The notes: generated by a model not told the origin, from the sequence alone. Shown: positions 35,027-44,552, counted from the stretch's first letter. The stretch: DNA of 64,000 nt from JARYGU01 sp033795365 (GCA_033795365.1 JARYGU010000005.1:319964-383963); one strand, 5' to 3'. Numbers and translations: made by a program.

Positions 35027-36172
35027 TCAGCTCCTGTAGGGTTCGAGCACCAAATCCTTGGTGACGATGACGCGAACCGGGAAGCCCGGCCGGATGGTCA
35101 GCGTCGGTGCGACCTGCAACTGGCGCTGGACGATCTGCTGACCGGCCTGATTGATGGTGTCCTGCGCGCCGTCGCGGATGGCTCGGATCAGCCGGTCGTT
35201 GTCGTCGGTGGCGAGTTCCGCGCCGACGCCGAGCAGCGTCGAGAGCGCGGCAGCCTTGGCGAGATCCCACCAGTGATAATCCACGCCATCCTCCAGACCG
35301 GCATAGCCCTGAGTGTCCGCGCCAGGCTGGCGCTCGAGAACGATGGAGCGGCCGTTCGGCATGATGAGACGGTTCCAGACGAGCAGGACGCGGCGCTGAC
35401 CGAACTGCACGGCATTGTCATACTGGCCAATGAGGCGCGTTCCCTGCGGTACGAGCAGGATACTGCCGGTCGAGCTGTCATAGATATGTTCCGTGACCTG
35501 CGCGGTGATCTGACCGGGCAGATCGGAGCGGATGCCGGTGATGAGCGCGGCCGAGATGACCGCCCCGGCCTGAAGCACGAAAGGCGACGCCGGCGGCGTG
35601 ACACGATCGGGCGTGACGGTTCTCCGGTCGGCCGCCGCATTGAGGAAGGCAAGCTGCCGATCCTGGGCGGTTGGTTGCCCTGCCGCGGCGTTGCCGGGGT
35701 CGAACCCTGCAAGGCCGGGCATGGCTCCCGGCGTCGCGGCTGCTGTCGAGCCCTGTCGCGACTGGAAGAATACGGTGCTGAGACGCGCGGCTTCCTCCTC
35801 GGCGCGGCGGCGCTGCTCGGCCTCGTCGACGCCGGGCGTCGGTACGACGGGATGCGCGACGGGCTGGCCGGCATTCTGTGCGGACAGAATCGGACCGCCG
35901 AGATCGCCGGGCAGCGCCGGTCCAAGGATGGGGCCGGTATAGTCGCGCGGCAGGCCCGCGAGACCGTCGGCAGTCTGCCGGTTGTTGGTGGAATAGAGTT
36001 CTTCCCCGCCATCGCCGCCCGTGCGCGTCTGGAGCGCGTAGATCAGCGCGCCACCGATGCCGACCAGGGCGACGGCCGCGACGCTGGCGAGCATCTTGCG
36101 TGACAGGCGCGTGACGCGCGGGGCTTCGGCGCGCAGGCGCATCGGATCGGCATTGGATTCGGCTTCGCTCAT
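35027..36172 (-). CDS. trbI: Type IV secretion protein TrbI (VirB10 family)
   Basis: VirB10-like scaffold that spans both membranes of the mating channel. The 381-aa protein has a short cytoplasmic N-terminus, one membrane helix at about residues 27-47 (MLASVAAVALVGIGGALIYA), a Pro/Gln-rich periplasmic linker, and the C-terminal beta-barrel domain from about ASPFVLQAGAVISAALITG onward, containing LLVPQGTRLIGQYD. It overlaps trbG by ATGA at 36169-36172. Confidence 0.94.
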   Translation of the reverse strand: MSEAESNADPMRLRAEAPRVTRLSRKMLASVAAVALVGIGGALIYALQTRTGGDGGEELYSTNNRQTADGLAGLPRDYTGPILGPALPGDLGGPILSAQNAGQPVAHPVVPTPGVDEAEQRRRAEEEAARLSTVFFQSRQGSTAAATPGAMPGLAGFDPGNAAAGQPTAQDRQLAFLNAAADRRTVTPDRVTPPASPFVLQAGAVISAALITGIRSDLPGQITAQVTEHIYDSSTGSILLVPQGTRLIGQYDNAVQFGQRRVLLVWNRLIMPNGRSIVLERQPGADTQGYAGLEDGVDYHWWDLAKAAALSTLLGVGAELATDDNDRLIRAIRDGAQDTINQAGQQIVQRQLQVAPTLTIRPGFPVRVIVTKDLVLEPYRS

Positions 36173-37128
36173 GACTGCGGCCTCCCATCGGTGCGAACGA
36201 TCCTGACGGTCTGCTGGCGGTCGCCCGCGCCAAGGCGCAGCTCGGCCGCGCCGAACAGGCGATCGACGATCAGGATGTGTTGATAGATGCGGGTATTGGC
36301 GATCTGGGCCTCGCCTTCCGGCCCGATGACGAAGATCGGCGGCATTTCGCCTTGGACGATGCCGCGCGGGAATTCGACATAGACATGGCGGCCGTCGTCA
36401 TAGACGGCGACCGGCTTCCATGGCGGATTGCTGCTGCCTGTCAGGCCATAGCGGTAGTTGCGGGCGGCGGCGGCGGGGATGACCGGCGTTGCCGGTGTGG
36501 CCTGACGCCCGCCGCCCGCCGGCTGCGGATAGGCCCATGCGACAGCGGGCATATAAGGCTTCTCGCCGGAGCGCAGTTCGACCATATAGGTGCGCCGGTC
36601 GGTGGTGATGACGAGATTGGTGGTGATGTCGGCGCGCGTCGGCTTTACCAGCACATGGACGCGGCGGGCGACGCCGGAGCCGGATTCCGTGTCGCCAATG
36701 ATCCAGCGCGCGGTATCACCAGCAGCGATCGGTCCCGCGCCGGTCAGGGTTTCGCCGGGTTCGAGCGCGATATTGGTGATTTGGCCGGGAGCGGCATAGA
36801 CCTGATAGAGCGCGCCTTCCGACCACGGATAAACCTGTATGGCGTTGAAATAGCCCTCTCGGCGCGGCTGGACGCGGGCGGCGGCATTGGCGTTCTCGAC
36901 GCGGCCGGTCGCGGTGCTGGCAGTCTGGCCGCCGCGCGCCACGGTCCAGGCCGGAGGCACATGCAGCGGCTTCAGCCGCTCGTCCGTCACCGCTGCGGGG
37001 ATGGCCGGCAGCGGCGGCACGCTGTTGTCGTAGCTGATCTGCGGCGGCTTGGTGGAGGCGCAGCCGGCGAGCATGGTCGCCGAGAGCATCACGGCCGCGA
37101 CTGCGGGCTTGCGGATCGCGCGGTTCAT
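36169..37128 (-). CDS. trbG: Type IV secretion lipoprotein TrbG (VirB9 family)
   Basis: Outer-membrane-side component of the conjugation channel that pairs with TrbI. The signal peptide ends in a lipobox LAGC (MLSAT-MLAGCAS), so it is probably a lipoprotein. VirB9 hallmarks are the N-terminal strand region YPWSEGALYQVYAAPGQITNI and the C-terminal NYRYGLTGSSNPPWKPVAVYDDG with the later VEFPRGI. The frame has 38 extra upstream codons within trbF, but ATG 37128 overlaps the trbF stop by ATGA and is preferred (319 aa). Confidence 0.94.
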   Translation of the reverse strand: MNRAIRKPAVAAVMLSATMLAGCASTKPPQISYDNSVPPLPAIPAAVTDERLKPLHVPPAWTVARGGQTASTATGRVENANAAARVQPRREGYFNAIQVYPWSEGALYQVYAAPGQITNIALEPGETLTGAGPIAAGDTARWIIGDTESGSGVARRVHVLVKPTRADITTNLVITTDRRTYMVELRSGEKPYMPAVAWAYPQPAGGGRQATPATPVIPAAAARNYRYGLTGSSNPPWKPVAVYDDGRHVYVEFPRGIVQGEMPPIFVIGPEGEAQIANTRIYQHILIVDRLFGAAELRLGAGDRQQTVRIVRTDGRPQS

Positions 37129-37814
37129 TGGCCCATCTCCCGCGACCAGTTGATGGCGTTGACATAGATGCCGAGAGGATTGGCTTTCAGCCGTTCGGCG
37201 TCTCGGGGTGGCTGGAGGGCGATGGTGAGAATCGCGGTCCATCGTTCCGTGCCGGAGAGCTGGCCGTTCTCGAAATGGCGCTCCGTCCAGGCGACACGGA
37301 ACGAGTCAGGCGAGGCGCGGATGACGCTGGAGACGTCGACGGCGATCTGCTGCTTGCCAACCTTGGTGAAGGGATCGTTGGTACGGGCGTAATCGTTGAG
37401 CGCGCCCGCGCCACGATCCGTGGTCCATTCATAGGCGCGAAGCCAGTTCTGGCGCACAATGATGGGATCGGCCGGGATCGAGCGGACCTGTTCGATGAAG
37501 CGGGCGAGATGCCATGCGATCTGCGGATCGGTCGGCCGATAGTCGGCAGTCGCCGGCGCGACGGTCTGGGCCTGGCCGAGCTTGTCGACCTGCACCACCC
37601 AGGGAACAACGGTTCCCTGCACCGACTGCCAGACGAGCGCGGCGGCAAAACCGCCAGAGAGAACCAGCGAGCCGAAGGCCATATATCGCCAGTTCTTGGC
37701 CTGTACACGGGCCGATCCGATGCGCTCATCCCAGACCTGCGCGGCCTTCTGGTATGGGGTCTCGGGTTGCGGGGTTTTGCCGTAATGCGTGGCGGGTCGT
37801 CGAAACAGGTTCAT
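37125..37814 (-). CDS. trbF: Type IV secretion protein TrbF (VirB8 family)
   Basis: VirB8-like inner-membrane assembly factor of the mating channel. The 229-aa protein has one membrane helix at about residues 44-64 (MAFGSLVLSGGFAAALVW) and a periplasmic NTF2-like domain beginning VVPWVVQVDKLGQAQ, with WTERHFENGQLSGTERW in the core. Co-translational overlaps (ATGA) exist with both trbL upstream and trbG downstream. Confidence 0.94.
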   Translation of the reverse strand: MNLFRRPATHYGKTPQPETPYQKAAQVWDERIGSARVQAKNWRYMAFGSLVLSGGFAAALVWQSVQGTVVPWVVQVDKLGQAQTVAPATADYRPTDPQIAWHLARFIEQVRSIPADPIIVRQNWLRAYEWTTDRGAGALNDYARTNDPFTKVGKQQIAVDVSSVIRASPDSFRVAWTERHFENGQLSGTERWTAILTIALQPPRDAERLKANPLGIYVNAINWSREMGQ

Positions 37815-39166
37815 GAGCGGTCACTTTCAGAGAGGTTGACGGAAGAGCCGGAGCCGTGGCTGTCGCCGGAGCGGACGGCATGGGTCGTGGTCTGGACGCC
37901 ATGCGAGAGGCGCTGAGAGCGCTGCATTCGCTTCGCCCAATCGGGCTGGCCCTTGGCGGTGTGGGTGGTGGAAGCGGCGTCGGCCGCCGCATCGGAAGAA
38001 CCGCCGACTGTCCCCATGGTCGAAGAACCGCCCGTGACGCCGAAGCCGCTTTGCACGCCATCGGAAAAGCTGGCCTTGACGCTGGCTGCGGCGCGACGCA
38101 GCGGCGATATGGCGGCGGAGCCAGCCGCGCGACCGATGCCGCCCATGCCGGATGCGGCACCCGCCGCGCCGGACTGGCCGAGCGAACCGAGGCTGAAGGC
38201 GGCGGATGCCGCGCCGGCGGTGGTCGCGCCGCCACGCACGGCGGCAGCGCCGGTGGAAAGCGCGGCTGCGCCGCCTTTGGCGGCAAGGCCGGCAGCGCCA
38301 GCACCGGCCACCACCATGCCGCCTGCGGCAAGGCCGGTTCCAACGGCAGCACCAGCACCGAGCTGCGGGCCGCCGCTGACCAGGCCGGATGCGATGCCGG
38401 GGCCGAAAATGCCGAGGCCGAGAAGGGAAAGGGCGGCGAGTACGACGGCCATGGCGTCGTCGATGCTCGGCGTCACGCCTCCGAAGCCGGCGGTGAACTG
38501 GCTGAACAGGGTCGAGCCGATGCCGATGATGACGGCCAGCACCAGAACCTTGATGCCGCTGGAAATCACATTGCCCAACACCTTCTCAGCCATGAAGGCG
38601 CTTTTGCCCCAAAGCCCGAAGGGGATGAGGACGAAGCCGGCGAGCGTCGCCAGCTTGAACTCGATCAGGGTGACGAAGAGTTGGATCGCCAGGATGAAGA
38701 AGGCGAGGATCACCAGCGCCCAGGCGAAGAGCAGGCACGCGATCTGGATGAAGTTCTCGAAGAAGGCGACCCAACCCATCAGGTCGGAGATGGATTCGAG
38801 CAGCGGCCGGGCGGCATCGAGGCCGGTCTGTGCGACCTTGCCGGGACGCATCAGGTCGGCGGTCGAGAAGCCGGTGCCTGACGCCTTGAGGCCGAGGCCG
38901 GCAAAGCTGTCGAAGACGATTTTCGCGAGGTTGTTCCAGTTGGAAATCAGGTAGGCAAAAGCCCCGACGAACAGCGTCTTCTTCACGAGCCGGGCGATGA
39001 TGTCGTCATCCGCACCCCAGGACCAGACCAGCGCAGCCAGCGTCACATCGATGACGATGAGCGTGGTAGCGATAAAAGCGACCTCGCCGCCGAGCAGCCC
39101 GAATCCGCTGTCGATGTAACGGGTGAAGGTACCGAGGAATGTGTCGATGACTCCGCTGCCACCCAT
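37811..39166 (-). CDS. trbL: Type IV secretion protein TrbL (VirB6 family)
   Basis: Polytopic inner-membrane component (451 aa), VirB6-like. At least five membrane segments occupy residues of about 25-260, including VAFIATTLIVIDVTLAALVW and ILAFFILAIQLFVTLIEFKL. The C-terminal third is a long Ala/Gly/Ser-rich low-complexity region that is probably cytoplasmic and is typical of TrbL. The start lies 3 nt after the trbK stop. Confidence 0.93.
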   Translation of the reverse strand: MGGSGVIDTFLGTFTRYIDSGFGLLGGEVAFIATTLIVIDVTLAALVWSWGADDDIIARLVKKTLFVGAFAYLISNWNNLAKIVFDSFAGLGLKASGTGFSTADLMRPGKVAQTGLDAARPLLESISDLMGWVAFFENFIQIACLLFAWALVILAFFILAIQLFVTLIEFKLATLAGFVLIPFGLWGKSAFMAEKVLGNVISSGIKVLVLAVIIGIGSTLFSQFTAGFGGVTPSIDDAMAVVLAALSLLGLGIFGPGIASGLVSGGPQLGAGAAVGTGLAAGGMVVAGAGAAGLAAKGGAAALSTGAAAVRGGATTAGAASAAFSLGSLGQSGAAGAASGMGGIGRAAGSAAISPLRRAAASVKASFSDGVQSGFGVTGGSSTMGTVGGSSDAAADAASTTHTAKGQPDWAKRMQRSQRLSHGVQTTTHAVRSGDSHGSGSSVNLSESDRS

Positions 39167-39169
39167 GCG

Positions 39170-39457
39170 TCACCGCCCTTCGATTTGCGCGGGCGATGCC
39201 GGAGCCGGCGAGCGCCCAAGAAAGCGGTTGCGGGTCTCCGCCCAGACGCGCAGGCAGTCAGGGTCATCCGCGGCCTTCTGGCCGAGCTGCTGGCAGCGGC
39301 GCTGGCCTTCGCGCAGCGGATCGGAAGCAGGTTGGAGAATGCGCACTGGCCAAGATGCCGGCGCGTCCTCTTTGCGGGTCAGCTCGATCACCGTCGCCAT
39401 GACGGCGACGGCGACGAACACGATAGCGCCGAGGCGGGCCAGCATCTTGCCGTCCAT
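39170..39457 (-). CDS. trbK: TrbK-like putative entry-exclusion protein
   Basis: A 95-aa protein with one N-terminal membrane helix (MLARLGAIVFVAVAVMATVIEL) and a short periplasmic tail with two Cys (RRCQQLG and DPDCLRVW). Placement between trbJ and trbL fits TrbK, the entry-exclusion lipoprotein of IncP plasmids; this shorter form lacks a lipobox and belongs to the alternative TrbK type found in Tn4371-like elements. It would reduce redundant transfer into cells already carrying the element. Confidence 0.8.
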   Translation of the reverse strand: MDGKMLARLGAIVFVAVAVMATVIELTRKEDAPASWPVRILQPASDPLREGQRRCQQLGQKAADDPDCLRVWAETRNRFLGRSPAPASPAQIEGR

Positions 39458-39477
39458 GGGAATGCTCCTTCTGTCGG

Positions 39478-40248
39478 TTACTTGCCGGTGTTGAACATCT
39501 GCGCGTTGCCCGGTTGGTAGCCCGAGCCCGGCGTCAGGAAGCGGCGGCGCTGTTCGCTGCCCTGTTCGGCCGCGGCCGCACGCTCGGCCTCGGTGAGCGC
39601 CCCGGCGCGGCCGTTGGCGGCGAGGAGCGCGACGAGATCGGAAAGCTGCTGCGACTGGAGGGCGAGGAGCTGATTTCCGGCCTGCGCCGCCTGCAATGCG
39701 CCGGTCGCGCCCTGACTCTGGCCGATCAGCGCCGACATCTGCGCGCGGTTGCTGTCGATATTGCCGACAGCACCAGCCTGCACGCGCATGGCATCCTGCA
39801 GGCCGCCAACCGTGTTCTGCCAGCGCGAGCGCGCATTGGCGACGAGCTGCTGGTCAGTGGCCGACATCGAGACGTTGCCGTATTTCTGGCTGAACATCTG
39901 GTCGATCTGCTGGACGTCGAAGGCGATGTTCTGCGCCTGGCCGAGAAGCTGCTGGGTCTTCTGGACGTTCTGCTGCAAGGTCTGGAGGGCAGAAAACGGC
40001 AGGCTGGCGAGGTTCTTGCCCTGATTGATAAGCATCTGCGCTTCATTCTGAAGCGAGGTGATCTGATGGGTGATCTGCTCCAGCGTGCGCGCTGCCGTCA
40101 GGACGTTCTGCGCATAGTTCGTCGGGTCGTAGACGATGCGCCAAGCATTGGCCGGCGTCGCCATCATCGGCGAGAAGGCCACCGGTGCCGCGGCGAGCAC
40201 GGTTGCGGCAAGCGCCACGGCGCGCGAGCGGATAGAACTGTTTTTCAT
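39478..40248 (-). CDS. trbJ: Type IV secretion protein TrbJ (VirB5 family)
   Basis: Exported VirB5-like pilus-tip/assembly protein (256 aa). The signal peptide ends near TPANA. The mature protein starts WRIVYDPTNYAQNVLTAARTLEQI, the TrbJ signature, and then forms long alpha-helical, Gln-rich coiled segments (QNEAQMLINQGKNLASLPF). The start overlaps the trbE stop by 4 bp. Confidence 0.93.
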   Translation of the reverse strand: MKNSSIRSRAVALAATVLAAAPVAFSPMMATPANAWRIVYDPTNYAQNVLTAARTLEQITHQITSLQNEAQMLINQGKNLASLPFSALQTLQQNVQKTQQLLGQAQNIAFDVQQIDQMFSQKYGNVSMSATDQQLVANARSRWQNTVGGLQDAMRVQAGAVGNIDSNRAQMSALIGQSQGATGALQAAQAGNQLLALQSQQLSDLVALLAANGRAGALTEAERAAAAEQGSEQRRRFLTPGSGYQPGNAQMFNTGK

Positions 40249-42695
40249 GGTGCAATCTCCTTTTGGGCGTGGGGGATCGGGAAAGTCGGGAGGAGGTCGA
40301 CGGCCCAGGCGGCGTCGCGGGACCGGAGCCAGGCCGCGAGGAAGCCTTCGCGGCCATGCTCGGCGACGAGATTAGCGATCAGGGTCTGGTCGGATTTGGA
40401 GGATGCGGCGCAGAGCGCGAGGCCAACCTCACTCAAGCCCAATTCGAACAGGCGGTTGCCGCGCCGCGACTGGCAGTAATAGTCCCGCTTGGGCGTGGCC
40501 CGTGCGAGGATTTCGATCTGCCGGTCGTTGAGGCCGAAGCGCCGATAGATCGATGTGATCTGCGGCTCGATCGCGCGTTCGTTCGGCAGAAGCAGCCGCG
40601 TCGGGCAGCTCTCGATGATGGCCGGCGCGATGCTCGAATTGTCGATGTCGGAAAGGGACTGCGTGGCGAAGATGACGGACGCATTCTTTTTTCTGAGCGT
40701 CTTCAGCCATTCGCGGAGCTGGCCGGCGAAGCCTTCATCGTCCAGGGCCAGCCAGCCCTCGTCGATGATGAGCAGCGTCGGCCGCCCGTCGAGCCTGTCG
40801 CCGATGCGGTGGAAGAGATAGGAAAGCACGGTCGGCGCTGCGCCGGTGCCGACAAGCCCCTCGATCTCGAACGCCTGCACGTCGGCCGAGCCGAGATGTT
40901 CGGTCTCGGCGTCGAGCAAGCGACCGTGAGCGCCACCGACACAATAGGGCCGGAGCGCCTGCTTGATGTCATTGGACTGGAGCAGGACCGCAAGGCCGGT
41001 GATGGTGCGTTCCTCAACCGGCGCGGAGGCGAGCGAGGTCAACGCGGTCCAGATATGCTCCTTCACCTCAGGCGTGATGGGGATACCCTCACGCATGAGG
41101 ATCGCGACGATCCAGTCGGCCGCCCAGGCGCGTTCATAGGTGTCGTGGATGCGCGCGAGCGGTTGAAGCGAGACGGAGAACTCGTCCCCTTCGGTCAGCC
41201 CGCCGCCGAGATCGTGCCAGTCCCCGCCCATGGCGAGCGCGGCGGCGCGGATCGAGCCGCCGAAGTCGAAGGCGAACACCTGGGACCGCTCGTAGCGTCG
41301 GAACTGGAGCGCCATCAGCGCGAGCAGCACGGATTTGCCTGCGCCGGTCGGGCCGACGACCAGGGTGTGGCCCACGTCGCCGACATGGAGACTTAACCGG
41401 AACGGGGTCGAGCCTTCGGTCTTGCCATACAGCAAGGGGGGCGCACCGAAATGCTCGTCCCGTTCCGGTCCCGCCCACACGGCAGAGAGGGGGATCATGT
41501 GGGCGAGATTGAGCGTCGAGACCGGCGGCTGGCGGACGTTCGCGTAGGCATGTCCGGGGAGCGAGCCGAGCCAGGCATCGACGGCATTGACGGTTTCGAT
41601 CATGGCCGTGAAATCGCGGCCCTGAATGACCTTCTCGACCAGACGCAGCTTCTCGTCAGCAAGACGCGGATCGGCATCCCACACCGCGATCATCGCGGTG
41701 ACATAGGCCATGCCGGCGACATCCTGCCCGAGCTCCTGCAAGGCCATGTCGGCGTCGGCGGCCTTGTTCGCCGCATCAGTGTCCACAAGGGCGGATGCCT
41801 CGTTAGTTATCACTTCCTTGAGGATCGCGGCGATGGACTTCCGCTTGGCGAACCATTGCCGCCTGATCTTGGTCAGCAGCTTGGTCGCGTCGGTCTTGTC
41901 GAGCAGGATCGCCCGCGTGCTCCAGCGATACGGAAAGGCCAGCCGGTTGAGATCGTCGAGCAGCCCCGGCGTCGTCGCCGTCGGAAAGCCGATGATTGTG
42001 AGGACACGCAGATGCTGATCGCCAAGGCGCGGCTCCAGCCCGCCGGTGAGTGGCTGATCGGCGAGCAGCGCATCGAGATAGATCGGCGTCTCAGGGACGC
42101 GGACGCGATGCCGATTGGTCGAAACGGTCGAATGCAGATAGGTCAGCGTCTCGCTGTCATCGAGCCAGTCGCATTCGGGCATGAAGCCGTCGAGGAGGGC
42201 CAGCACGCGCTCGGTGCGATCGGTGAAGGCGCGTAAGATCTCATGCGGATCGACGCCGGAGCGCTCGCGGCCTTCGTATAGCCAGGTCTCGGCGCGGGCG
42301 GCTTCCTCGGCCGGCGGCAGATAGAGGAAGGTCAGGTAGTAGCCGGAGACGAAGTGAACGCCTTCTTCCTCGAAATCGGCCTTGCGCTCTGCGTCGACGA
42401 GGCCTGATGCGGCGTCGGGGAATTGGTTCGCCGGATAGATCGCGGCGTCGTGGCGTTGAGCTTCGACGAAGATGCTCCAACCGGAGCCGAGACGGCGGAA
42501 GGCGTTGTTGATGCGGCCGGCGACAGCAACCAGCTCGGCCGCGACGGCGCTATCGAGATCGGGACCGCGGAACGACGCGGTGCGCTGGAAGGAGCCGTCC
42601 TTGTTCAAGACGATGCCGGGGCCGACGAGGGCAGCCCAGGGAAGGAAATCGGCAAGGCGGCTGGCGCTGCGGCGATATTCGGCAAGGTTCATCAT
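40245..42695 (-). CDS. trbE: Conjugal transfer ATPase TrbE (VirB4 family)
   Basis: The large AAA+ ATPase of the mating channel, needed for pilus assembly (816 aa). Walker A is VVGPTGAGKSVLLAL at about residue 450, Walker B LLIIDEGWLAL, and the later FATQSLSDIDNSSIA is also typical of VirB4. The open frame extends 51 residues upstream over trbD, but ATG 42695 (MMNLAEYRRSASRLADFLPW) matches the family start. It lies 13 bp downstream of trbD. Confidence 0.95.
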   Translation of the reverse strand: MMNLAEYRRSASRLADFLPWAALVGPGIVLNKDGSFQRTASFRGPDLDSAVAAELVAVAGRINNAFRRLGSGWSIFVEAQRHDAAIYPANQFPDAASGLVDAERKADFEEEGVHFVSGYYLTFLYLPPAEEAARAETWLYEGRERSGVDPHEILRAFTDRTERVLALLDGFMPECDWLDDSETLTYLHSTVSTNRHRVRVPETPIYLDALLADQPLTGGLEPRLGDQHLRVLTIIGFPTATTPGLLDDLNRLAFPYRWSTRAILLDKTDATKLLTKIRRQWFAKRKSIAAILKEVITNEASALVDTDAANKAADADMALQELGQDVAGMAYVTAMIAVWDADPRLADEKLRLVEKVIQGRDFTAMIETVNAVDAWLGSLPGHAYANVRQPPVSTLNLAHMIPLSAVWAGPERDEHFGAPPLLYGKTEGSTPFRLSLHVGDVGHTLVVGPTGAGKSVLLALMALQFRRYERSQVFAFDFGGSIRAAALAMGGDWHDLGGGLTEGDEFSVSLQPLARIHDTYERAWAADWIVAILMREGIPITPEVKEHIWTALTSLASAPVEERTITGLAVLLQSNDIKQALRPYCVGGAHGRLLDAETEHLGSADVQAFEIEGLVGTGAAPTVLSYLFHRIGDRLDGRPTLLIIDEGWLALDDEGFAGQLREWLKTLRKKNASVIFATQSLSDIDNSSIAPAIIESCPTRLLLPNERAIEPQITSIYRRFGLNDRQIEILARATPKRDYYCQSRRGNRLFELGLSEVGLALCAASSKSDQTLIANLVAEHGREGFLAAWLRSRDAAWAVDLLPTFPIPHAQKEIAP

Positions 42696-42708
42696 GGCGT
42701 GGGTTCCC

Positions 42709-42987
42709 TCAGACCGACAGGTTGGCGGGGATGCGCAGGTGCCGGCGGCCGACCTCCACGAAGAGCGGATCGCGCTTCGCGGCCCAGACGGCGGCGAAGT
42801 GGCCGATGGCCCAGATGGCGAGGCCGACCAGCCACAGGCGCAGGCCAAGGCCCACGGCCCCGGCCAGCGTCCCGTTGAGGATCGCGATGGAACGCGGTGC
42901 GCCGCCGAGCAGGATGTGCTCGGTCAGCGCGCGGTGGACCGGCACGGTGAATCCCGGCACGTCCAGTTGCTCGAAGGCGACCGCCAT
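42709..42987 (-). CDS. trbD: Type IV secretion protein TrbD (VirB3 family)
   Basis: Small (92 aa) VirB3-like inner-membrane protein that accompanies the pilin. The family opening VPVHRALTEHILLGGAPRSIAI is clear, followed by a hydrophobic hairpin (GLGLRLWLVGLAIWAIGHFAAV) and the terminal RDPLFVEVGRRHLRIP. It shares one base with trbC at its start. Confidence 0.94.
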   Translation of the reverse strand: MAVAFEQLDVPGFTVPVHRALTEHILLGGAPRSIAILNGTLAGAVGLGLRLWLVGLAIWAIGHFAAVWAAKRDPLFVEVGRRHLRIPANLSV

Positions 42988-43319
42988 CAGACGAGCGCCC
43001 CGCCGCCGAACGAGAAGAACGACAGGAAGAAGCTCGACGCGGCGAAGGCGATCGACAGGCCGAACACGATCTGGATGAGCTTGCGAAAGCCGCCGGACGT
43101 ATCGCCGAAGGCGAGCGCCAAGCCCGTTGCGATGATGATAATGACGGCGACGATCTTGGCCACGGGGCCTTCAATCGACTGAAGGATTTTCTGAAGCGGC
43201 GCTTCCCACGGCATCGAGGAGCCGGAGGCGTGCGCAGCAGGAACGAGGACGAGATTGACATAGGTGACGGCAGCAGCGGTCGCGATCGTGCGACGTACGC
43301 GCATGGTTGTGGGGATCAT
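42987..43319 (-). CDS. trbC: Conjugative pilin TrbC (VirB2 family)
   Basis: Pilus subunit precursor (110 aa). A long signal sequence ends near VPAAHA, followed by two membrane helices (AKIVAVIIIIATGLALAFG and LIQIVFGLSIAFAASSFFL). In IncP systems TrbC is trimmed and circularised by TraF; a TraF homologue is present at 54169-54714. ATGA overlap with trbB at 43316-43319. Confidence 0.92.
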   Translation of the reverse strand: MIPTTMRVRRTIATAAAVTYVNLVLVPAAHASGSSMPWEAPLQKILQSIEGPVAKIVAVIIIIATGLALAFGDTSGGFRKLIQIVFGLSIAFAASSFFLSFFSFGGGALV

Positions 43320-44299
43320 GAATTATCTCCTGTGCTGGCGGGGATTGCGGGGCTGATGCGGTAGTCCCCGTCCGGGCCGAGCCCCTCGACACGGGCGAGT
43401 TCGGCAAGCCGGCGCGCGGAGCCGCGGCCGGAGAGGACGGCCACGAGGTCGATCGTCTCGGCGATCAGGGCGCGCGGGACGGTGACGACGGCTTCCTGGA
43501 TGAGCTGTTCGAGCCGGCGCAGCGCGCCGATGCCGGTTCCGGCATGGATGGTGCCGACGCCGCCCGGATGGCCGGTGCCCCAGGCTTTGAGGAGGTCGAG
43601 CGCCTCGGAGCCGCGCACCTCGCCGATGGGTATGCGGTCGGGGCGTAGGCGCAGCGAGGAGCGGACAAGGTCGGAGAGCGTGGCGACGCCTTCCTTGGTC
43701 CGCATCGAGACGAGGTTCGGTGCCGCGCATTGCAGTTCGCGCGTGTCCTCGATGATAACGACGCGATCGGCGCTCTTGGCGACTTCGGCGAGCAGCGCGT
43801 TGGTCAGTGTGGTCTTGCCGGTGGAGGTGCCGCCCGCGACGAGAATATTGGCGCGGGCAGCGACGGCTTCGCGCAGCGTCGCGGCTTGATCGGCGCGCAT
43901 GATGCCGGCGCGCACATAATCGTTGAGCGTGAAGACGGCGACGGCGGGCTTGCGGATGGCGAAGGCAGGTGCAGCGACGACGGGTGGCAGCAGACCCTCG
44001 AATCGCTCGCCAGTCTCCGGCAGCTCGGCCGAGACGCGGGGGCTGCGGGCATGAACCTCTGCGCCGACATGGTGCGCGACCAGGCGCACGATGCGCTCGC
44101 CATCGGCAGGCGAGAGGGTTTCGCGGGTGTCGGAAAGCCCTTCGGAAAGGCGGTCGATCCAGATATGCCCGTCCGGGTTCAGCATCACCTCGACGACGGC
44201 GGGGTCTTCCAAAAAGCGCGCGATGGCGACCCCAAGCGCAGTGCGCAACATGCGCGCGCCGCGTGCGATGGCCTCCGGTTTTTGTTGGCTGGCAGTCAT
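43316..44299 (-). CDS. trbB: Conjugal transfer ATPase TrbB (VirB11 family)
   Basis: Hexameric traffic ATPase of the secretion channel (327 aa). Walker A is LVAGGTSTGKTTLTNAL, the Asp box IIEDTRELQC, Walker B-like RIPIGEVRGSEALDLL, and the His box WGTGHPGGVGTIHAG. It is the first gene of the trbBCDEJKLFGI operon. A 19-bp element 117 bp upstream of its start is shared with the traG promoter region. Confidence 0.95.
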   Translation of the reverse strand: MTASQQKPEAIARGARMLRTALGVAIARFLEDPAVVEVMLNPDGHIWIDRLSEGLSDTRETLSPADGERIVRLVAHHVGAEVHARSPRVSAELPETGERFEGLLPPVVAAPAFAIRKPAVAVFTLNDYVRAGIMRADQAATLREAVAARANILVAGGTSTGKTTLTNALLAEVAKSADRVVIIEDTRELQCAAPNLVSMRTKEGVATLSDLVRSSLRLRPDRIPIGEVRGSEALDLLKAWGTGHPGGVGTIHAGTGIGALRRLEQLIQEAVVTVPRALIAETIDLVAVLSGRGSARRLAELARVEGLGPDGDYRISPAIPASTGDNS

Positions 44300-44416
44300 A
44301 TCGGCCTCGTTTCTCCACGAGGCTCAACAGACGGTCCCCGGATCGGGGTCGATTAAAAGAACCTGAGATCAGGCCGATTCAACAAGTATCGAGCGGCGTG
44401 CGGGTGTCGGCGGCCA

Positions 44417-44435
44417 TCGGCGGCGAATAGGATGG
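44417..44435 (-). promoter_or_regulatory. 19-bp element upstream of trbB, shared with traG
   Basis: On the gene strand it reads CCATCCTATTCGCCGCCGA. The same sequence with one change (C to T at position 16) occurs at 48529-48547 upstream of traG. Both copies point the same way relative to the downstream transfer operon, 117 and 80 bp before the respective start codons. The nearby regulator genes (LuxR, LysR, CopG types) are candidate binders. Confidence 0.6.
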
Positions 44436-44552
44436 CTGGAGGAATCAGGCAGACCGCAGTGGTGGGTTCACTATGGTCATCGAAACAGCTCGCGCATTGT
44501 TGAGAGATGGTACGAATTCGCGTATTTCTGTGGGGTGGGGAGACGATACTTA

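Noticed and set aside
42692..43261. 189-codon minus-strand frame over trbC/trbD
   Set aside because: It is out of frame with both clearly recognisable Trb proteins and is Ser/Arg-rich, a typical shadow frame.
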